This document shows positions 15,852-24,510 of a DNA stretch of 64,000 bases, piece after piece. The notes beneath the pieces were generated by a model, which searched no databases, was not told where the DNA came from, and saw only the letters and a list, made by a program, of their open reading frames with translations. The translations under genes were made by a program, and so were the position numbers. The first letter of the stretch is position 1. Each line of letters begins with the position of its first letter. The stretch is taken from NCBI RefSeq assembly GCF_014649915.1, contig NZ_BMTY01000009.1, forward strand, positions 26,740-90,739. The letters are read 5' to 3'. This DNA comes from Streptomyces toxytricini (lineage in GTDB: Bacteria; Actinomycetota; Actinomycetes; Streptomycetales; Streptomycetaceae).

Positions 15852-18251
15852 TCACCCGGCCGTGCGGGTGCCCGTCCCCTTCGCCGCGTCCAGGGCGTAC
15901 ACGCAGCGGTCCTTGCTGCACGCGTACACCACGCCGCCCTCGGCGACCGGGGCGCCCGCGATCTCCCCGCCGGTGGCCAGCTTCCAGCGGAGCTGGCCAC
16001 CCGCCGCGTCCAGGGTGTACAGGCAGTGGTCCGCCGACCCGAAGTGGACGCGGCCGTCCGCGACGGCCGGCGGGCCCGTGATCTCGCCGCCCGCGGCGAA
16101 CCGCCACTTCGGGGTGCCGGTGACCGCGTCGAGGGTGTAGAGGGCGCTGCCCGCGCCCAAGTGGACGTTGCCGCCGGCCACGAGGACCGGGTCCGCGGAG
16201 GTCCGCGGCTCGGTGGCGATCCGCCAGCGGTCCTTGCCGGTGGCGGCGTCGAGGGCGTACACGGTGCCCAGGTAGTCGGCCAGGTACACGCCGCCGCCGG
16301 TGACGGCCGCGCCCGGCGCGAACGCGGGCGGCGCGAGGAACACGGCCGGCGCCTCGAAGTGCCAGCGGACCCGGCCGGAGGCCCGGTCCACGGACAGCAC
16401 GCGGGTGCCGGCGCTGATGTACACGTTCCCGTCGGGGGCCGGGGTGACCCGTACGGGGACGTTCCCGCAGGCCGCGGCGTCGCCGACCGGGTACGACCAG
16501 GACTCCCGGCCGGAGCGGGCGTCCAGGGCGCGCAGCCGGGCGTCCTGCCAGACGTAGACGGTGCCGTCGTGGAGGACGGGCGCCGCCTCGGGCGTCTCGA
16601 AGTCGCTCTGCGCGCCGGTCAGCTCCCACAGCTTCTGGCCGTTCGACGCCTCCCAGCCCTGGACGCCGCCGCCGCGGGTGGCGGTGACGACGGTGCCCCG
16701 GTCGGCGCGCAGCGCGTACACCCAGGCGTCGGCGGACAGCCGCCACCGCTCCGAGCCGTCGGTGGCGTCGAGGGCGTACAGGGAGGGGCCGTCGGAGGCG
16801 TGGATGCGGCCGTCGGAGACGGCCATGGCCCAGGCGACGTCGCGGGTCTTGAACTGGCGGCGGCCGGTGGCCACGTCCAGCGCGTGGACCTCGAAGGAGG
16901 TCACGTACAGCAGGTCGCCGGCGACGGTGGGGGTGCCCCACACCTCGTTCGACATGCGGAACCGCCAGGGCCGCCAGCGGCCGCTGTCGGGCGCGGGGCC
17001 CGGGTGGGGGACGGCGGGGACGGCCGCGGAGGCGCCTGCGGGCGCCGCGGCGGAGCCGGTCGCGCCGGGCGGGCGGATCCAGCCGGTCGCCGCGTCGGCG
17101 GCGCCGGCCTGCGCGGCGGGCGAGGCCGCCGACGCGAACGGGCCGGGCCCGATCGGCACGGGCGAGCCGCCGAGGCGGACCGGCTCCCCCGACAGCGCGG
17201 GCGCGGCCGCGGGGCGCGGCGGGTGGTGGGGCCGCTGCGGGACCGGCTGGCCGGTCCGCGGGTCCACCCACGGGTCGGCGGTGCCGCGGGGCTCGCGGCG
17301 GCTCGCGGGGCCGCCGTCGCCCGCGCGGGGACCGGGTGCCGCGGGGAGGGCGGAGGTGCGCTGCCCGGCCCGGCGGGACTCGATGAGGGCGACGGCCCGC
17401 CCGGGCAGCCACGCGGAGGCGGTGCCGCTGTCGTCGCCGCCGCCGAAGAGGTGCGGGGCGAGCTGGGCCTGCAGGTCGGCGGGGGTGGGGCGCTGGGAGG
17501 CCTCCATCTGCATGCAGGACTCGATCAGCGGGCGCAGCTCGTCGGGCAGCCCCTCCAGGTTGGGCTCGTCGCGCAGCAGCATGAACACCGTCTCCACGGG
17601 GTTCGCCCCGTGGTAGGGCGGGTGGCCGGTCGCGGCGAAGACGAGGGTGGAGCCGAGCGAGAACACGTCGCTGGCGCCCTTGACGCTGCGGGAGTCCTTC
17701 GCCTGCTCGGGCGACATGTAGGCGGGGGTGCCGACGGCGACGTTCGTCATGGTCAGACGGGTGTTGGACACGCCGCTCGCGATACCGAAGTCGATCACGC
17801 GGGGGCCGTCCTCGACGACGAGCACGTTCGACGGCTTCAGGTCGCGGTGGACGAGGCCCGCCCCGTGGATCGACTGGAGGGCCTCGGCGATGCCGGCGGC
17901 CAGCCACCGCACGGCCTGCGCGGGCATCGGCCCGCACTCGTTGACGATCTCCTCCAGGGAGGGCGCCGGGACGTACGCGGTCGCCAGCCACGGCACGGCG
18001 GCCCGCGGGTCGGCGTCGACCACGGCCGCGGTGTAGAAGCCGGAGACGGCGCGGGCCGCCTCCACCTCCCGGGTGAAGCGCACCCGGAAGAGCTGGTCCT
18101 CGGCCAGCTCGGTGCGCACCGTCTTGATCGCCACGCGGCGTCCGGACGCCGACCGGGCGAGATAGACCAGCCCCATGCCGCCGGCGCCGAGACGTCCCAG
18201 CACCTCGAAGGGGCCGATCCGTCTCGGGTCGTGCTGCGTCAGCTGCTCCAC
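15852..18251 (-). CDS. afsK: AfsK-type Ser/Thr protein kinase with PQQ beta-propeller (799 aa)
   Basis: The N-terminal Hanks kinase domain (about 12-275) shows the glycine loop [12 protein letters not shown], the catalytic Lys in [23 protein letters not shown] and [12 protein letters not shown] Pro/Ala-rich linker follows, then from about 370 to the end at least seven PQQ-type blades of the form [11 protein letters not shown]. The order and the length of 799 aa match what I recall of S. coelicolor AfsK, a membrane-associated kinase that phosphorylates AfsR. No clear transmembrane helix is seen. The GTG at 18251 follows GGGAGG; another GTG lies one codon upstream. afsR lies 10 kb away, split off by catabolic genes and the WXG island. 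Confidence 0.87.
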   Translation of the reverse strand: MEQLTQHDPRRIGPFEVLGRLGAGGMGLVYLARSASGRRVAIKTVRTELAEDQLFRVRFTREVEAARAVSGFYTAAVVDADPRAAVPWLATAYVPAPSLEEIVNECGPMPAQAVRWLAAGIAEALQSIHGAGLVHRDLKPSNVLVVEDGPRVIDFGIASGVSNTRLTMTNVAVGTPAYMSPEQAKDSRSVKGASDVFSLGSTLVFAATGHPPYHGANPVETVFMLLRDEPNLEGLPDELRPLIESCMQMEASQRPTPADLQAQLAPHLFGGGDDSGTASAWLPGRAVALIESRRAGQRTSALPAAPGPRAGDGGPASRREPRGTADPWVDPRTGQPVPQRPHHPPRPAAAPALSGEPVRLGGSPVPIGPGPFASAASPAAQAGAADAATGWIRPPGATGSAAAPAGASAAVPAVPHPGPAPDSGRWRPWRFRMSNEVWGTPTVAGDLLYVTSFEVHALDVATGRRQFKTRDVAWAMAVSDGRIHASDGPSLYALDATDGSERWRLSADAWVYALRADRGTVVTATRGGGVQGWEASNGQKLWELTGAQSDFETPEAAPVLHDGTVYVWQDARLRALDARSGRESWSYPVGDAAACGNVPVRVTPAPDGNVYISAGTRVLSVDRASGRVRWHFEAPAVFLAPPAFAPGAAVTGGGVYLADYLGTVYALDAATGKDRWRIATEPRTSADPVLVAGGNVHLGAGSALYTLDAVTGTPKWRFAAGGEITGPPAVADGRVHFGSADHCLYTLDAAGGQLRWKLATGGEIAGAPVAEGGVVYACSKDRCVYALDAAKGTGTRTAG

Positions 18252-18450
18252 CACTCGCCTCCCACACCTCCCCGTACGGGCCTGGCCTGGCCCGTTCACA
18301 CCTGCACGCACGCCGGCACGGCGGTCGGCCCCGTGCAGCGTCTCACTCCGGGCGCCGCCGGTGGTCGTGCAACCCCGATTCTGTCAGGCCCGCGCCCAGG
18401 CCGTGTCGCCACAGTCGGGGCCGGGTGGGTGCGGGTCGTTCGGGAGGGGG

Positions 18451-19260
18451 TTATGCGGGGGGTTGTGCGGGCGTGCGGTCGACGTTCTCGGAGAGCAGGG
18501 CGAAGACGGCGCCCTGGTTGTCGGCGACGACGGCGATCCGCCCGTACGGGGTGTCGAAGGGCTCGGCGGTGACCCGGCCGCCGAGCCGTTTGACGGTCTC
18601 GACGGACCGGTCGCAGTCGGGGACGGCGAAGTAGGCGAGGAAGTGCGCCGGCATGATCTCCGGGAAGGCGTCGGTGATCAGGCTGCGGCCCAGGACGGCC
18701 GTCTCGGCGCCGGGCGGGCCGCCGGGCGGCGACCACAGGCGGTACTCGACGCCGGAGCCGTCGTCGTCCTGGTCCTCGGGGACGTAGCCGAAGACGTTGG
18801 CGTAGAAGACGTCGACGGCGTCGCGGGCGCGGGTGTACAGCTCGGCCCAGCAGTACGTGAAGGGCTCGCCGTGCGCCTCGAAGCCGTCGTGGGTGCCGGG
18901 CTGCCACAGGCCGAAGACGGCGCCGCCGGGGTCGGCGGCCAGGGCGGCGGTGCCGTACGGGCCGACGGGCTGGGGGTCCATGACCATCTGGCCGCCGTGG
19001 GCGCGGATGCGGGCGGCGCAGGCGTAGGCGTCGGCGGTGGCGAGGTAGATCCCCCAGACGGTGGGCATGCGGCCGTCGGGCTTGGGGGCGAGCGCGGCGA
19101 CGTTGCGGCCCTGGCTGTAGGCCTGGGTGTAGCCGCCGTACTCGCGGGAGCCGGAGCTGAAGGTCCAGCCGAAGAGCTCGCCGTAGAAGCGCTTGCCCGC
19201 CTCGACGTCCGGAAGCGAGGCATCCACCCAGCAGGGGGTGCCCTCCGCGAATGCGGCCAT
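18451..19260 (-). CDS. Two-domain VOC/glyoxalase protein (269 aa), positional candidate for KbpA
   Basis: Two tandem vicinal-oxygen-chelate modules: residues about 8-125 (WVDASLPDVEAGKRFYGELFGW through AVFGLWQ) and about 135-265 (YCWAELYTRARDAVDVFYANVFGY through AVFALL). The tandem form is common in Streptomyces, where such proteins are often labelled hydroxylases; metal binding and activity are uncertain. The ATG at 19260 follows AAGGAA. It lies between afsK and the TetR gene. In S. coelicolor the AfsK inhibitor KbpA (252 aa) is, as I recall, encoded beside afsK, so this is a positional candidate. A paralogue is encoded at 31818-32615. Confidence 0.8.
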   Translation of the reverse strand: MAAFAEGTPCWVDASLPDVEAGKRFYGELFGWTFSSGSREYGGYTQAYSQGRNVAALAPKPDGRMPTVWGIYLATADAYACAARIRAHGGQMVMDPQPVGPYGTAALAADPGGAVFGLWQPGTHDGFEAHGEPFTYCWAELYTRARDAVDVFYANVFGYVPEDQDDDGSGVEYRLWSPPGGPPGAETAVLGRSLITDAFPEIMPAHFLAYFAVPDCDRSVETVKRLGGRVTAEPFDTPYGRIAVVADNQGAVFALLSENVDRTPAQPPA

Positions 19261-19367
19261 GGCCCGTTTCCTTCCGTTGTGCGGGGGTGTGTACCCTCCG
19301 TACGCTCCCACGCCCGCGCAGCTGCCGGCGGTGCGGTGTCCTCTCGGGGCCATGGTCCGCCCGAAGC

Positions 19368-19390
19368 CTTGTCCACAGCCTGTTGACAAG
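19368..19390. promoter_or_regulatory. 23-bp palindrome with DnaA-box-like halves
   Basis: CTTGTCCACAG, a central C, then CTGTTGACAAG: two 11-bp arms with one mismatch. The left arm contains TTGTCCACA, the preferred Streptomyces DnaA box; the right arm gives TTGTCAACA on the other strand. It lies in the 361-bp gap between the VOC gene and the divergent TetR gene. No coding frame is supported in the gap; TTGACA at 19383-19388 could also serve as a -35 element. Confidence 0.5.
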
Positions 19391-19613
19391 ACTAATCGGG
19401 TGGTAAGGGGAGGAAGCGGTCGGGGTCGGCCGGAGGCCTCGGGGCGGACTGCGGTGCGGGCCGCACCGGGGGCCGCAGGACGGGCGGCGCGGGGGCCGCG
19501 GGGCGGCCGAAATTCGCCGCCCGGACCACCCCGGAGGGGCCTTCCCCCAGGCCGGGCGGCCGGTAACCCCATTTGCAGGCGGCCGAATCGCGCTCGGACA
19601 CCCCCTCGGTAAG

Positions 19614-19628
19614 CTGACGGCATGACAG
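19614..19628. promoter_or_regulatory. Degenerate operator copy over the TetR start codon
   Basis: CTGACGGCATGACAG matches 10 of the 12 fixed positions of CTGACGnnnCGTCAG and spans the ATG at 19622. If bound it would block initiation or early elongation, giving autoregulation. Two mismatches in one half-site make this uncertain. Confidence 0.35.
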
Positions 19629-20269
19629 GACAAGTACGCACCGTCGACGGCCGCGTTGCCGGCCGGCGCGGTCAGGCGACGCGGCAGAAGCTGCTCGACT
19701 GCCTCGGCGAGATGCTCAGCTCCTCGCCGTACCGCGATGTCAAGGTGATCGACGTCGCGCGCAAGGCCGGCACCTCCCCCGCGACCTTCTACCAGTACTT
19801 CCCGGACGTCGAGGGCGCCGTCCTGGAGATCGCCGACCACATGGCCGCCGAAGGCGCGCAGTTGACCTCGCTCGTCGAGGGCCGCACCTGGGTCGGCAAG
19901 GCCGGCTGGCAGGCCGCGGAGGAGCTCGTCGACGGGTTCCTGGACTTCTGGCGGCGCAACGACGCCATCCTGCGCGTCGTCGACCTCGGCGCGGCCGAGG
20001 GCGACAAGCGCTTCTACAAGATCCGCATGAAGATCCTGAACTCCGTCACCAACTCCCTCACGGAGTCGGTGAAGGAACTCCAGGCCAAGGGCAGGGTCGA
20101 CAAGGACGTCAACCCGGCTGCGATGGCCGGCTCCCTGGTCGCCATGCTGGCGGCCGTCGCCTCGCACCAGAAGGGCTTCCAGACCTGGGGCGTCAAGCAG
20201 GCCGAGCTCAAGCCGAACCTCGCCCTCCTCGTCCACCTGGGCATCACCGGCAAGAAGCCGACGAAGTAG
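19622..20269 (+). CDS. TetR-family regulator, candidate master of the CoA regulon (215 aa)
   Basis: TetR/AcrR-type repressor. After a basic leader (VAGRRGQATRQK) comes the helix-turn-helix, residues about 40-66: VKVIDVARKAGTSPATFYQYF. The C-terminal half is all-helical and would form the ligand pocket and dimer interface. The ATG at 19622 has no strong ribosome site. It is the only TetR gene in the window and lies in the middle of a set of identical 15-bp palindromes at CoA-metabolism promoters; TetR proteins typically bind such short palindromes and are released by an acyl-CoA or related ligand. The link between protein and sites is inference. A degenerate site overlaps its own start. Confidence 0.88.
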   Translation: MTGQVRTVDGRVAGRRGQATRQKLLDCLGEMLSSSPYRDVKVIDVARKAGTSPATFYQYFPDVEGAVLEIADHMAAEGAQLTSLVEGRTWVGKAGWQAAEELVDGFLDFWRRNDAILRVVDLGAAEGDKRFYKIRMKILNSVTNSLTESVKELQAKGRVDKDVNPAAMAGSLVAMLAAVASHQKGFQTWGVKQAELKPNLALLVHLGITGKKPTK

Positions 20270-20305
20270 CGGCGGGCCGCGCACCCGGCCCGCCGGCCAT
20301 ACCGA

Positions 20306-20779
20306 TCAGCGGCGCTCCAGGCGGAACAGCCGGATCTCCCGCTCGATGCGCGCCTGGTACGTCGCGTACGGCGGCCAGAACCGCAGCACGGCCCGCCACG
20401 CCTCGGCGCGCTCCGCGCCCTGCAGCAGCCGCGCCCGTACGGCGATGTCCCGACCCTTCCAACTCACCTGCGCGTCAGGGTTCTTCATCAGGTTTGCGGT
20501 CCACGCCGGATGCCCCGGCCGGCCGAAGTTCGAGCCGATCAGGATCCAGCCGGAGCCGGACTCCAGCGGCATGCACGCCAGCGGCGTGGCGCGGGGCCGG
20601 CCCGTCCGTGCGCCCGTCGAGGTGAGGATCACCCCGGGCAGCATGCGGGCGCTGAGGATCACCCTGCCGCCCGTCAGCCGGTGCACCGCCTTGTCCACGG
20701 CGGGGATGACGTGCGGGGCCACCTTGGCGAACAGCCTCGTCGAGGAAGCCTTCTGCATGAGCGCGGTGCCGAGGGCCAT
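20306..20779 (-). CDS. F420/deazaflavin-dependent nitroreductase-family oxidoreductase (157 aa)
   Basis: Split-barrel protein of the DDN/DUF385 family. Key parts: VDKAVHRLTGGRV, GVILTSTGARTGRPRATPLACMP and GWILIGSNFGRPGHPAWTANL, the F420-binding core, then RIEREIRLFRLERR. Family members reduce or desaturate hydrophobic substrates using F420H2. The start ATG at 20779 overlaps the acyl-CoA dehydrogenase stop by one base (TGATG), so the two are co-translated and share the operator at 22065. A redox role on the same CoA or ring substrate is likely but inferred. Confidence 0.87.
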   Translation of the reverse strand: MALGTALMQKASSTRLFAKVAPHVIPAVDKAVHRLTGGRVILSARMLPGVILTSTGARTGRPRATPLACMPLESGSGWILIGSNFGRPGHPAWTANLMKNPDAQVSWKGRDIAVRARLLQGAERAEAWRAVLRFWPPYATYQARIEREIRLFRLERR

Positions 20780-22047
20780 CAGACGGCCGCCTTCCGGGTC
20801 GGGGCGGGGGATGCCGGAACGGGGGATGCGGTGGCGGGGGCGGCGGCGGGCGCCTCGAAGAGGCCCGCCCGCCGGGCCGCGTGCGCCCGCAGCAGGTGCA
20901 CCGGCCCGAACAGCAGCTCGTCCGCCGCGGCCCGCTTGAAGTACAGGTGCGCGTCGTGCTCCCAGGTGAAGCCGATCCCGCCGTGCAGCTGGATCGCCTC
21001 CCCCGCGGCGAGCCGCAGCGCCTCCAGCGCCTGGGCGAGGGCCAGGCCGCCCTGCTCCGGGTCCCACGCGGCGTAGCAGACCGCGGAGCGGGCCGCCTGG
21101 ACCTGCACGTACAGGTCCGCGAGCCGGTGCTTGACCGCCTGGAACGAGCCGATCGGCCGCCCGAACTGCTCCCGGGTCCGGACGTACTCCACCGTCCGCT
21201 CCAGCGCCCGCCCGGCCGCCCCGGCCGCCTCCGCGGCCAGCACGGCCGCCGCCGTGCGCCCCACGGCGGCGAGCGCCCCGCAGACCGGCCCGCCGGGTCC
21301 GCCGGGTCCGCCGCCGTCGAACGGATCGCCCTCGCCGAGCCACTCCGCCTCGACGTCCCGCAGCTGCACCAGGGCCTGCGGGCGGGTCTCGTCCAGGGCC
21401 GTCTGCCGTGCCCGCACGAGGCCGGGGGCGCCCGCCCGCACCACGAACAGCAGGACCCGGCTCCGCGCGAAGCCCCCCGCATGCGCGGGGACCAGCAGCA
21501 GGTCCGCGCTGTGCCCGTCGAGGACCTGAGCGGCCTCCCCGTACAGCCGCCACGCACCGTCCGCCGCCCGGCGCGCCTGGACCCCGCCGGCCCGGCCGCC
21601 GCCGGCCCACTCCCCCGCACCGCCGTCCCCGGTCAGCCCGAGCGCCGCCGACAGCGCCGGACCCGGCACCGCGAGCGCGGCCGTCAGCCCGCCGCCGGCC
21701 AGCTGCGGCAGCAGCGCCGCACGCTGCCCCGCACCGCCGAGCGCCGCGACCAGCGGCGCGGCCAGCACGGCGGTGGCCAGCAGCGGCGACGGCAGCAGCG
21801 CCCGCCCCGTCTCCTCGCACGCCAGCACCAGGTCCGCGGGGGCGCAGCCCACGCCCCCGTACTCCTCGGGCACGGCCAGGCCGGGCAGGCCGATCTCCCG
21901 CGACAGCTGCTCCCACAGCTCCCGGTCGTAGCCGTCGGCGGTGCGCACGGCGGCCTTGACCCGGTCGGGGCCGCAGCGCCTGCCGAGGACCTCGCGCAGG
22001 GTGCGGCGGATCCCCTCCTGCTCCGCGGTGAAGGCGGCATCCATCAT
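20779..22047 (-). CDS. Acyl-CoA dehydrogenase, GFTWE type, copy 1 (422 aa)
   Basis: FAD-dependent alpha,beta-dehydrogenation of an acyl-CoA. Landmarks are LPGLAVPEEYGGVGC near residue 55, a mid-domain beta region, EQFGRPIGSFQAVKHRLADLYV and LHGGIGFTWEHDAHLYFKRA, where the Glu is the likely active-site base. The middle domain is Ala/Gly-rich and poorly conserved. This GFTWE branch usually pairs with an ERG-type subunit to form an alpha2beta2 enzyme in steroid-type catabolism; a free ERG partner is encoded at 34599. The ATG at 22047 (a second ATG follows) is preceded by GAGGAG. An operator lies 18 bp upstream. Confidence 0.88.
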   Translation of the reverse strand: MMDAAFTAEQEGIRRTLREVLGRRCGPDRVKAAVRTADGYDRELWEQLSREIGLPGLAVPEEYGGVGCAPADLVLACEETGRALLPSPLLATAVLAAPLVAALGGAGQRAALLPQLAGGGLTAALAVPGPALSAALGLTGDGGAGEWAGGGRAGGVQARRAADGAWRLYGEAAQVLDGHSADLLLVPAHAGGFARSRVLLFVVRAGAPGLVRARQTALDETRPQALVQLRDVEAEWLGEGDPFDGGGPGGPGGPVCGALAAVGRTAAAVLAAEAAGAAGRALERTVEYVRTREQFGRPIGSFQAVKHRLADLYVQVQAARSAVCYAAWDPEQGGLALAQALEALRLAAGEAIQLHGGIGFTWEHDAHLYFKRAAADELLFGPVHLLRAHAARRAGLFEAPAAAPATASPVPASPAPTRKAAV

Positions 22048-22064
22048 CGGGCTCCTCCCCGTAA

Positions 22065-22079
22065 CTGACGGGGCGTCAT
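22065..22079. promoter_or_regulatory. Operator-like palindrome CTGACGGGGCGTCAT
   Basis: Eighteen bp upstream of the acyl-CoA dehydrogenase start on the minus strand; it differs from the motif only at the last base. A second site (22137) serves the divergent thiolase, 72 bp away centre to centre. Confidence 0.7.
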
Positions 22080-22136
22080 GTTAGGGGCGGGGGCGCGACA
22101 TGCCCAGAGCGAGGACGGGGCGGACACGCACTGGAA

Positions 22137-22151
22137 CTGACGATACGTCAG
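22137..22151. promoter_or_regulatory. Operator-like palindrome CTGACGATACGTCAG
   Basis: A perfect copy that ends one base before an ATG (22152) and 16 bp before the more likely ATG (22167) of thiolase copy 2. TACGTT at 22155-22160 could be a -10 element, which would place transcription start near the 22167 ATG (leaderless). Confidence 0.75.
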
Positions 22152-22166
22152 ATGTACGTTCGTCCC

Positions 22167-23372
22167 ATGCCTGGACCTGGACCCCTCTCCGGACCCGCCC
22201 CCGACGCCGCCCCCCGCCGACGCGTCGCGATCGTCGGCGCAGCCCTCTCCGACTGCGGCCGCGTCGACGGCCCCACCCCGTACGCCCTCCACGCCCAGGC
22301 CGCCCGGCGCGCCCTCGCCGACTCCGGCCTGGACCGCTCCGTCATCGACGGCTTCGCCTCCGCCGGCCTCGGCACCCTCGCCCCGGTCGAGGTCGCCGAG
22401 TACCTGGGGCTGCGCCCCGCCTGGACCGACTCCACCTCCGTCGGCGGGGCCACCTGGGAGGTCATGGCCGCGCACGCCGCGGACGCGATAGCCGCCGGCC
22501 ACGCGAACGCCGTCCTGCTCGCGTACGGCTCCACGGCCCGCGCCGACATCAGGGCCCGCCGCCGCACCGCGAACCTCTCCTTCGGCGCGCGCGGGCCCCT
22601 CCAGTTCGAGGCGCCGTACGGGCACACGCTGATCGCGAAGTACGCGATGGCGGCCCGCCGCCACATGCACGAGTACGGCACCACCCTCGAACAGCTCGCC
22701 TCGATCGCCGTCCAGGCCCGCGCGAACGCCGCCGCGAACCCGGACGCCATGTTCCGCGAGCCGATCACCGTCGAGGACGTCCTGTCCGGCGAGATGATCG
22801 CCGACCCGTTCACGAAGCTGCACTGCTGCATCCGCTCCGACGGAGGCTGCGCGATCCTGCTCGCCGCCGAGGACTACGTCCCCGACACGGCCAAGCGCCC
22901 CGTCTGGATCCTCGGCGCGGGCACCGCCGTCTCCCACACCACCATGTCGGAATGGGAGGACTTCACGGTGTCCCCCGCCGCGGCCTCCGGCCGCCTGGCC
23001 TTCGGCCGGGCAGGCCTGACCCCCTCCGATGTCGACGTCGCCGAGCTGTACGACGCCTTCACGTACATGACGCTGGTCACCCTGGAGGACCTCGGCTTCT
23101 GCCCCAAGGGCGAAGGCGGCGCCTTCGCCGCGAAGGGCCGCCTCCTGCGCGACGGCGACCTCCCGGTCAACACCGACGGCGGCGGCCTCTCGGCCTGCCA
23201 CCCGGGCATGCGGGGCCTGTTCCTCCTGGTGGAAGCGGCCCGCCAACTCCGCGGCGAGGCCGGCCCGACCCAGACGCTCCGCCGCGACGGCACCCCGCCG
23301 GAGGTGGCGGTGGCCTCGGGCACGGGAGGCTGGTTCTGCAGCGCGGGAACGGTGGTGCTGGGGCGGGGGTGA
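22167..23372 (+). CDS. Thiolase-like lipid-transfer/aldolase protein, copy 2 (401 aa)
   Basis: Same superfamily as the protein encoded at 9569: RRVAIVGAALSDCGR at the start, DVAELYDAFTYMTL, GFCPKGEGGAF, and NTDGGGLSACHPGMRG near the end. Aligned by eye, the thiolase nucleophile position is not Cys (GGATWEVMAAHAADAI, with Glu where copy 1 has Cys88), as in Ltp2-type retro-aldolases. It may therefore cleave a beta-hydroxyacyl-CoA with a DUF35 partner; the free DUF35 gene at 26019 is a candidate. The start is taken as the ATG at 22167, with an alternative five codons upstream abutting the operator. Monocistronic; the repeat island follows. Confidence 0.83.
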   Translation: MPGPGPLSGPAPDAAPRRRVAIVGAALSDCGRVDGPTPYALHAQAARRALADSGLDRSVIDGFASAGLGTLAPVEVAEYLGLRPAWTDSTSVGGATWEVMAAHAADAIAAGHANAVLLAYGSTARADIRARRRTANLSFGARGPLQFEAPYGHTLIAKYAMAARRHMHEYGTTLEQLASIAVQARANAAANPDAMFREPITVEDVLSGEMIADPFTKLHCCIRSDGGCAILLAAEDYVPDTAKRPVWILGAGTAVSHTTMSEWEDFTVSPAAASGRLAFGRAGLTPSDVDVAELYDAFTYMTLVTLEDLGFCPKGEGGAFAAKGRLLRDGDLPVNTDGGGLSACHPGMRGLFLLVEAARQLRGEAGPTQTLRRDGTPPEVAVASGTGGWFCSAGTVVLGRG

Positions 23373-23521
23373 CGGGCGGGATGCCCGGGGGCGGCGGCCG
23401 ATGGGGGAGCGGCGGCGGGGGAGGGCGGGATGCGCCGGGGCGGCGGCCGGAGGCGGGGCGGCGGCGGGAAAGCCGGACACCCAACACCCGCGGCCGAAAG
23501 CGGGGCGGCAGCGGGGGCTGG

Positions 23522-23725
23522 GCGGGATGCCGGGGGCCGGGAGTGGAGGGGCGTCGGGGGGTTCCCGCCAGTCCCATCGTCCTTCCGGGGCGGGCCGCCC
23601 TGTCAAGGGCGCTCCCTGCGGTCGCGTCGCTGCGCGATGGCCCTTGCGGGCCACCCTTGACAGCACGACCCACCCCGGAATGCCGAAAGACTGGCGGGAA
23701 CCCCCCGAAGAAAGGGTCACAGGGG
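23522..23725. repeat. Left copy of a 204-bp inverted repeat with a 155-bp TIR core
   Basis: Matches 24904-25107 in opposite orientation with, by eye, a single mismatch. Inside lies a 155-bp core (23554-23708) bounded by the 20-bp perfect inverted repeat TCGGGGGGTTCCCGCCAGTC, with a second nested pair containing CCCTTGACA. The core looks like a miniature inverted-repeat element with no coding capacity. No target-site duplication is seen, because the match between copies runs past the core on both sides. Confidence 0.8.
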
Positions 23726-23789
23726 GACGACCCCCTTCCCGCCCGCATCAGAGCTGTCCGGGCCGAGCCCCTCAACAGCAACGACCGCC

Positions 23790-24130
23790 CGAGATCGCTA
23801 CACGGGCGACGCCGACTGGCGTCCGCCGACCGGCTGTGGCCGGACATAAGCCGCCCACGCTCGCTACATGGGCTCGGAAGTGGCCGCGTCTGCGGCCCGG
23901 TCGGCGGCCGGGTACAGGCGGCCCCAGATCGCTACAGAGGTGACGCCGACAGGCGTCCGCCGACCGGCTGTGGCCGGGCGAAGCCGCCCCAATTCGCCAC
24001 AGGGCCGAGCGGGTGGTCGCGTCTGGAGCCCGGCGGCTGGCGGCCAGCCGCACAAGTCGCCACGTGCCCGCGGCAAGCGGTCGCGTCTGCGGCCCGGCGC
24101 GTGGCCGGGCTGGGGCACCGTCATCACAGA
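23790..24130 (-). repeat. Left array of about 66-bp repeat units (minus orientation)
   Basis: At least five degenerate units, with the GATCGCTA-like landmark at 23793, 23859, 23927, 23992, 24055 and near 24118 (spacing 63-68 bp). A unit read on the minus strand runs GGCGGCTTATGTCCGGCCAC, then AGCCGG, a GACGCC...GGCGTC hairpin and TGTAGCGATC. Divergence rises toward the centre of the island. All six frames stay open because the period is a multiple of three; this does not indicate coding. Confidence 0.7.
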
Positions 24131-24510
24131 GGGGGGAGGCGATGTCGGCAGGCGGCTGCCGTCCGGCCGTGGCGGAGGCGGTGTGACCTTCCGCCGGTCC
24201 CGTGCGGGTGCCGGACAGGTTCTGACTGCAGGAAATGACGTCCGAGACGTCGAACAGGCACACAAGCGGCCCATCGAAGGCCCATTGCGGCACATCGGAG
24301 ATGGTGGCGCCCCTCGGCGGGTCTCGGGGGAGCACGGGACGGCGCCAGGCCACAGACAACACGGATGACACTGCAGTCGGCCGGGCGAGCCGGGTGGAAC
24401 GCCCCGACGATCCCCTCGTGTGGCGATTCGCCGCCCCGGACGTCCTTTCGTGCAGGGACAGCCCCACACGGCTCGCGGACGCCCGCTCACCGCACCCGCC
24501 CGGCGCCGTT
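24131..24510. other. Central spacer of the repeat island, no supported gene
   Basis: About 380 bp between the two head-to-head arrays. It has less biased base composition than flanking genes and a few unit-like fragments (GTGTGGCGATTCGCC near 24420). The minus-strand frame that crosses it lacks a ribosome site and a recognisable domain. It may be a decayed part of the arrays or a promoter-containing core. Confidence 0.5.

Noticed and set aside
19622..20269. Naming the TetR protein KstR or KstR2
   Set aside because: The palindrome here (CTGACGnnnCGTCAG) differs from the known KstR and KstR2 motifs as I recall them, and the ligand is unknown.
23554..23708. Insertion sequence with transposase
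   Set aside because: The 155-bp cores have terminal inverted repeats but no coding capacity, and no transposase gene is present in the window.
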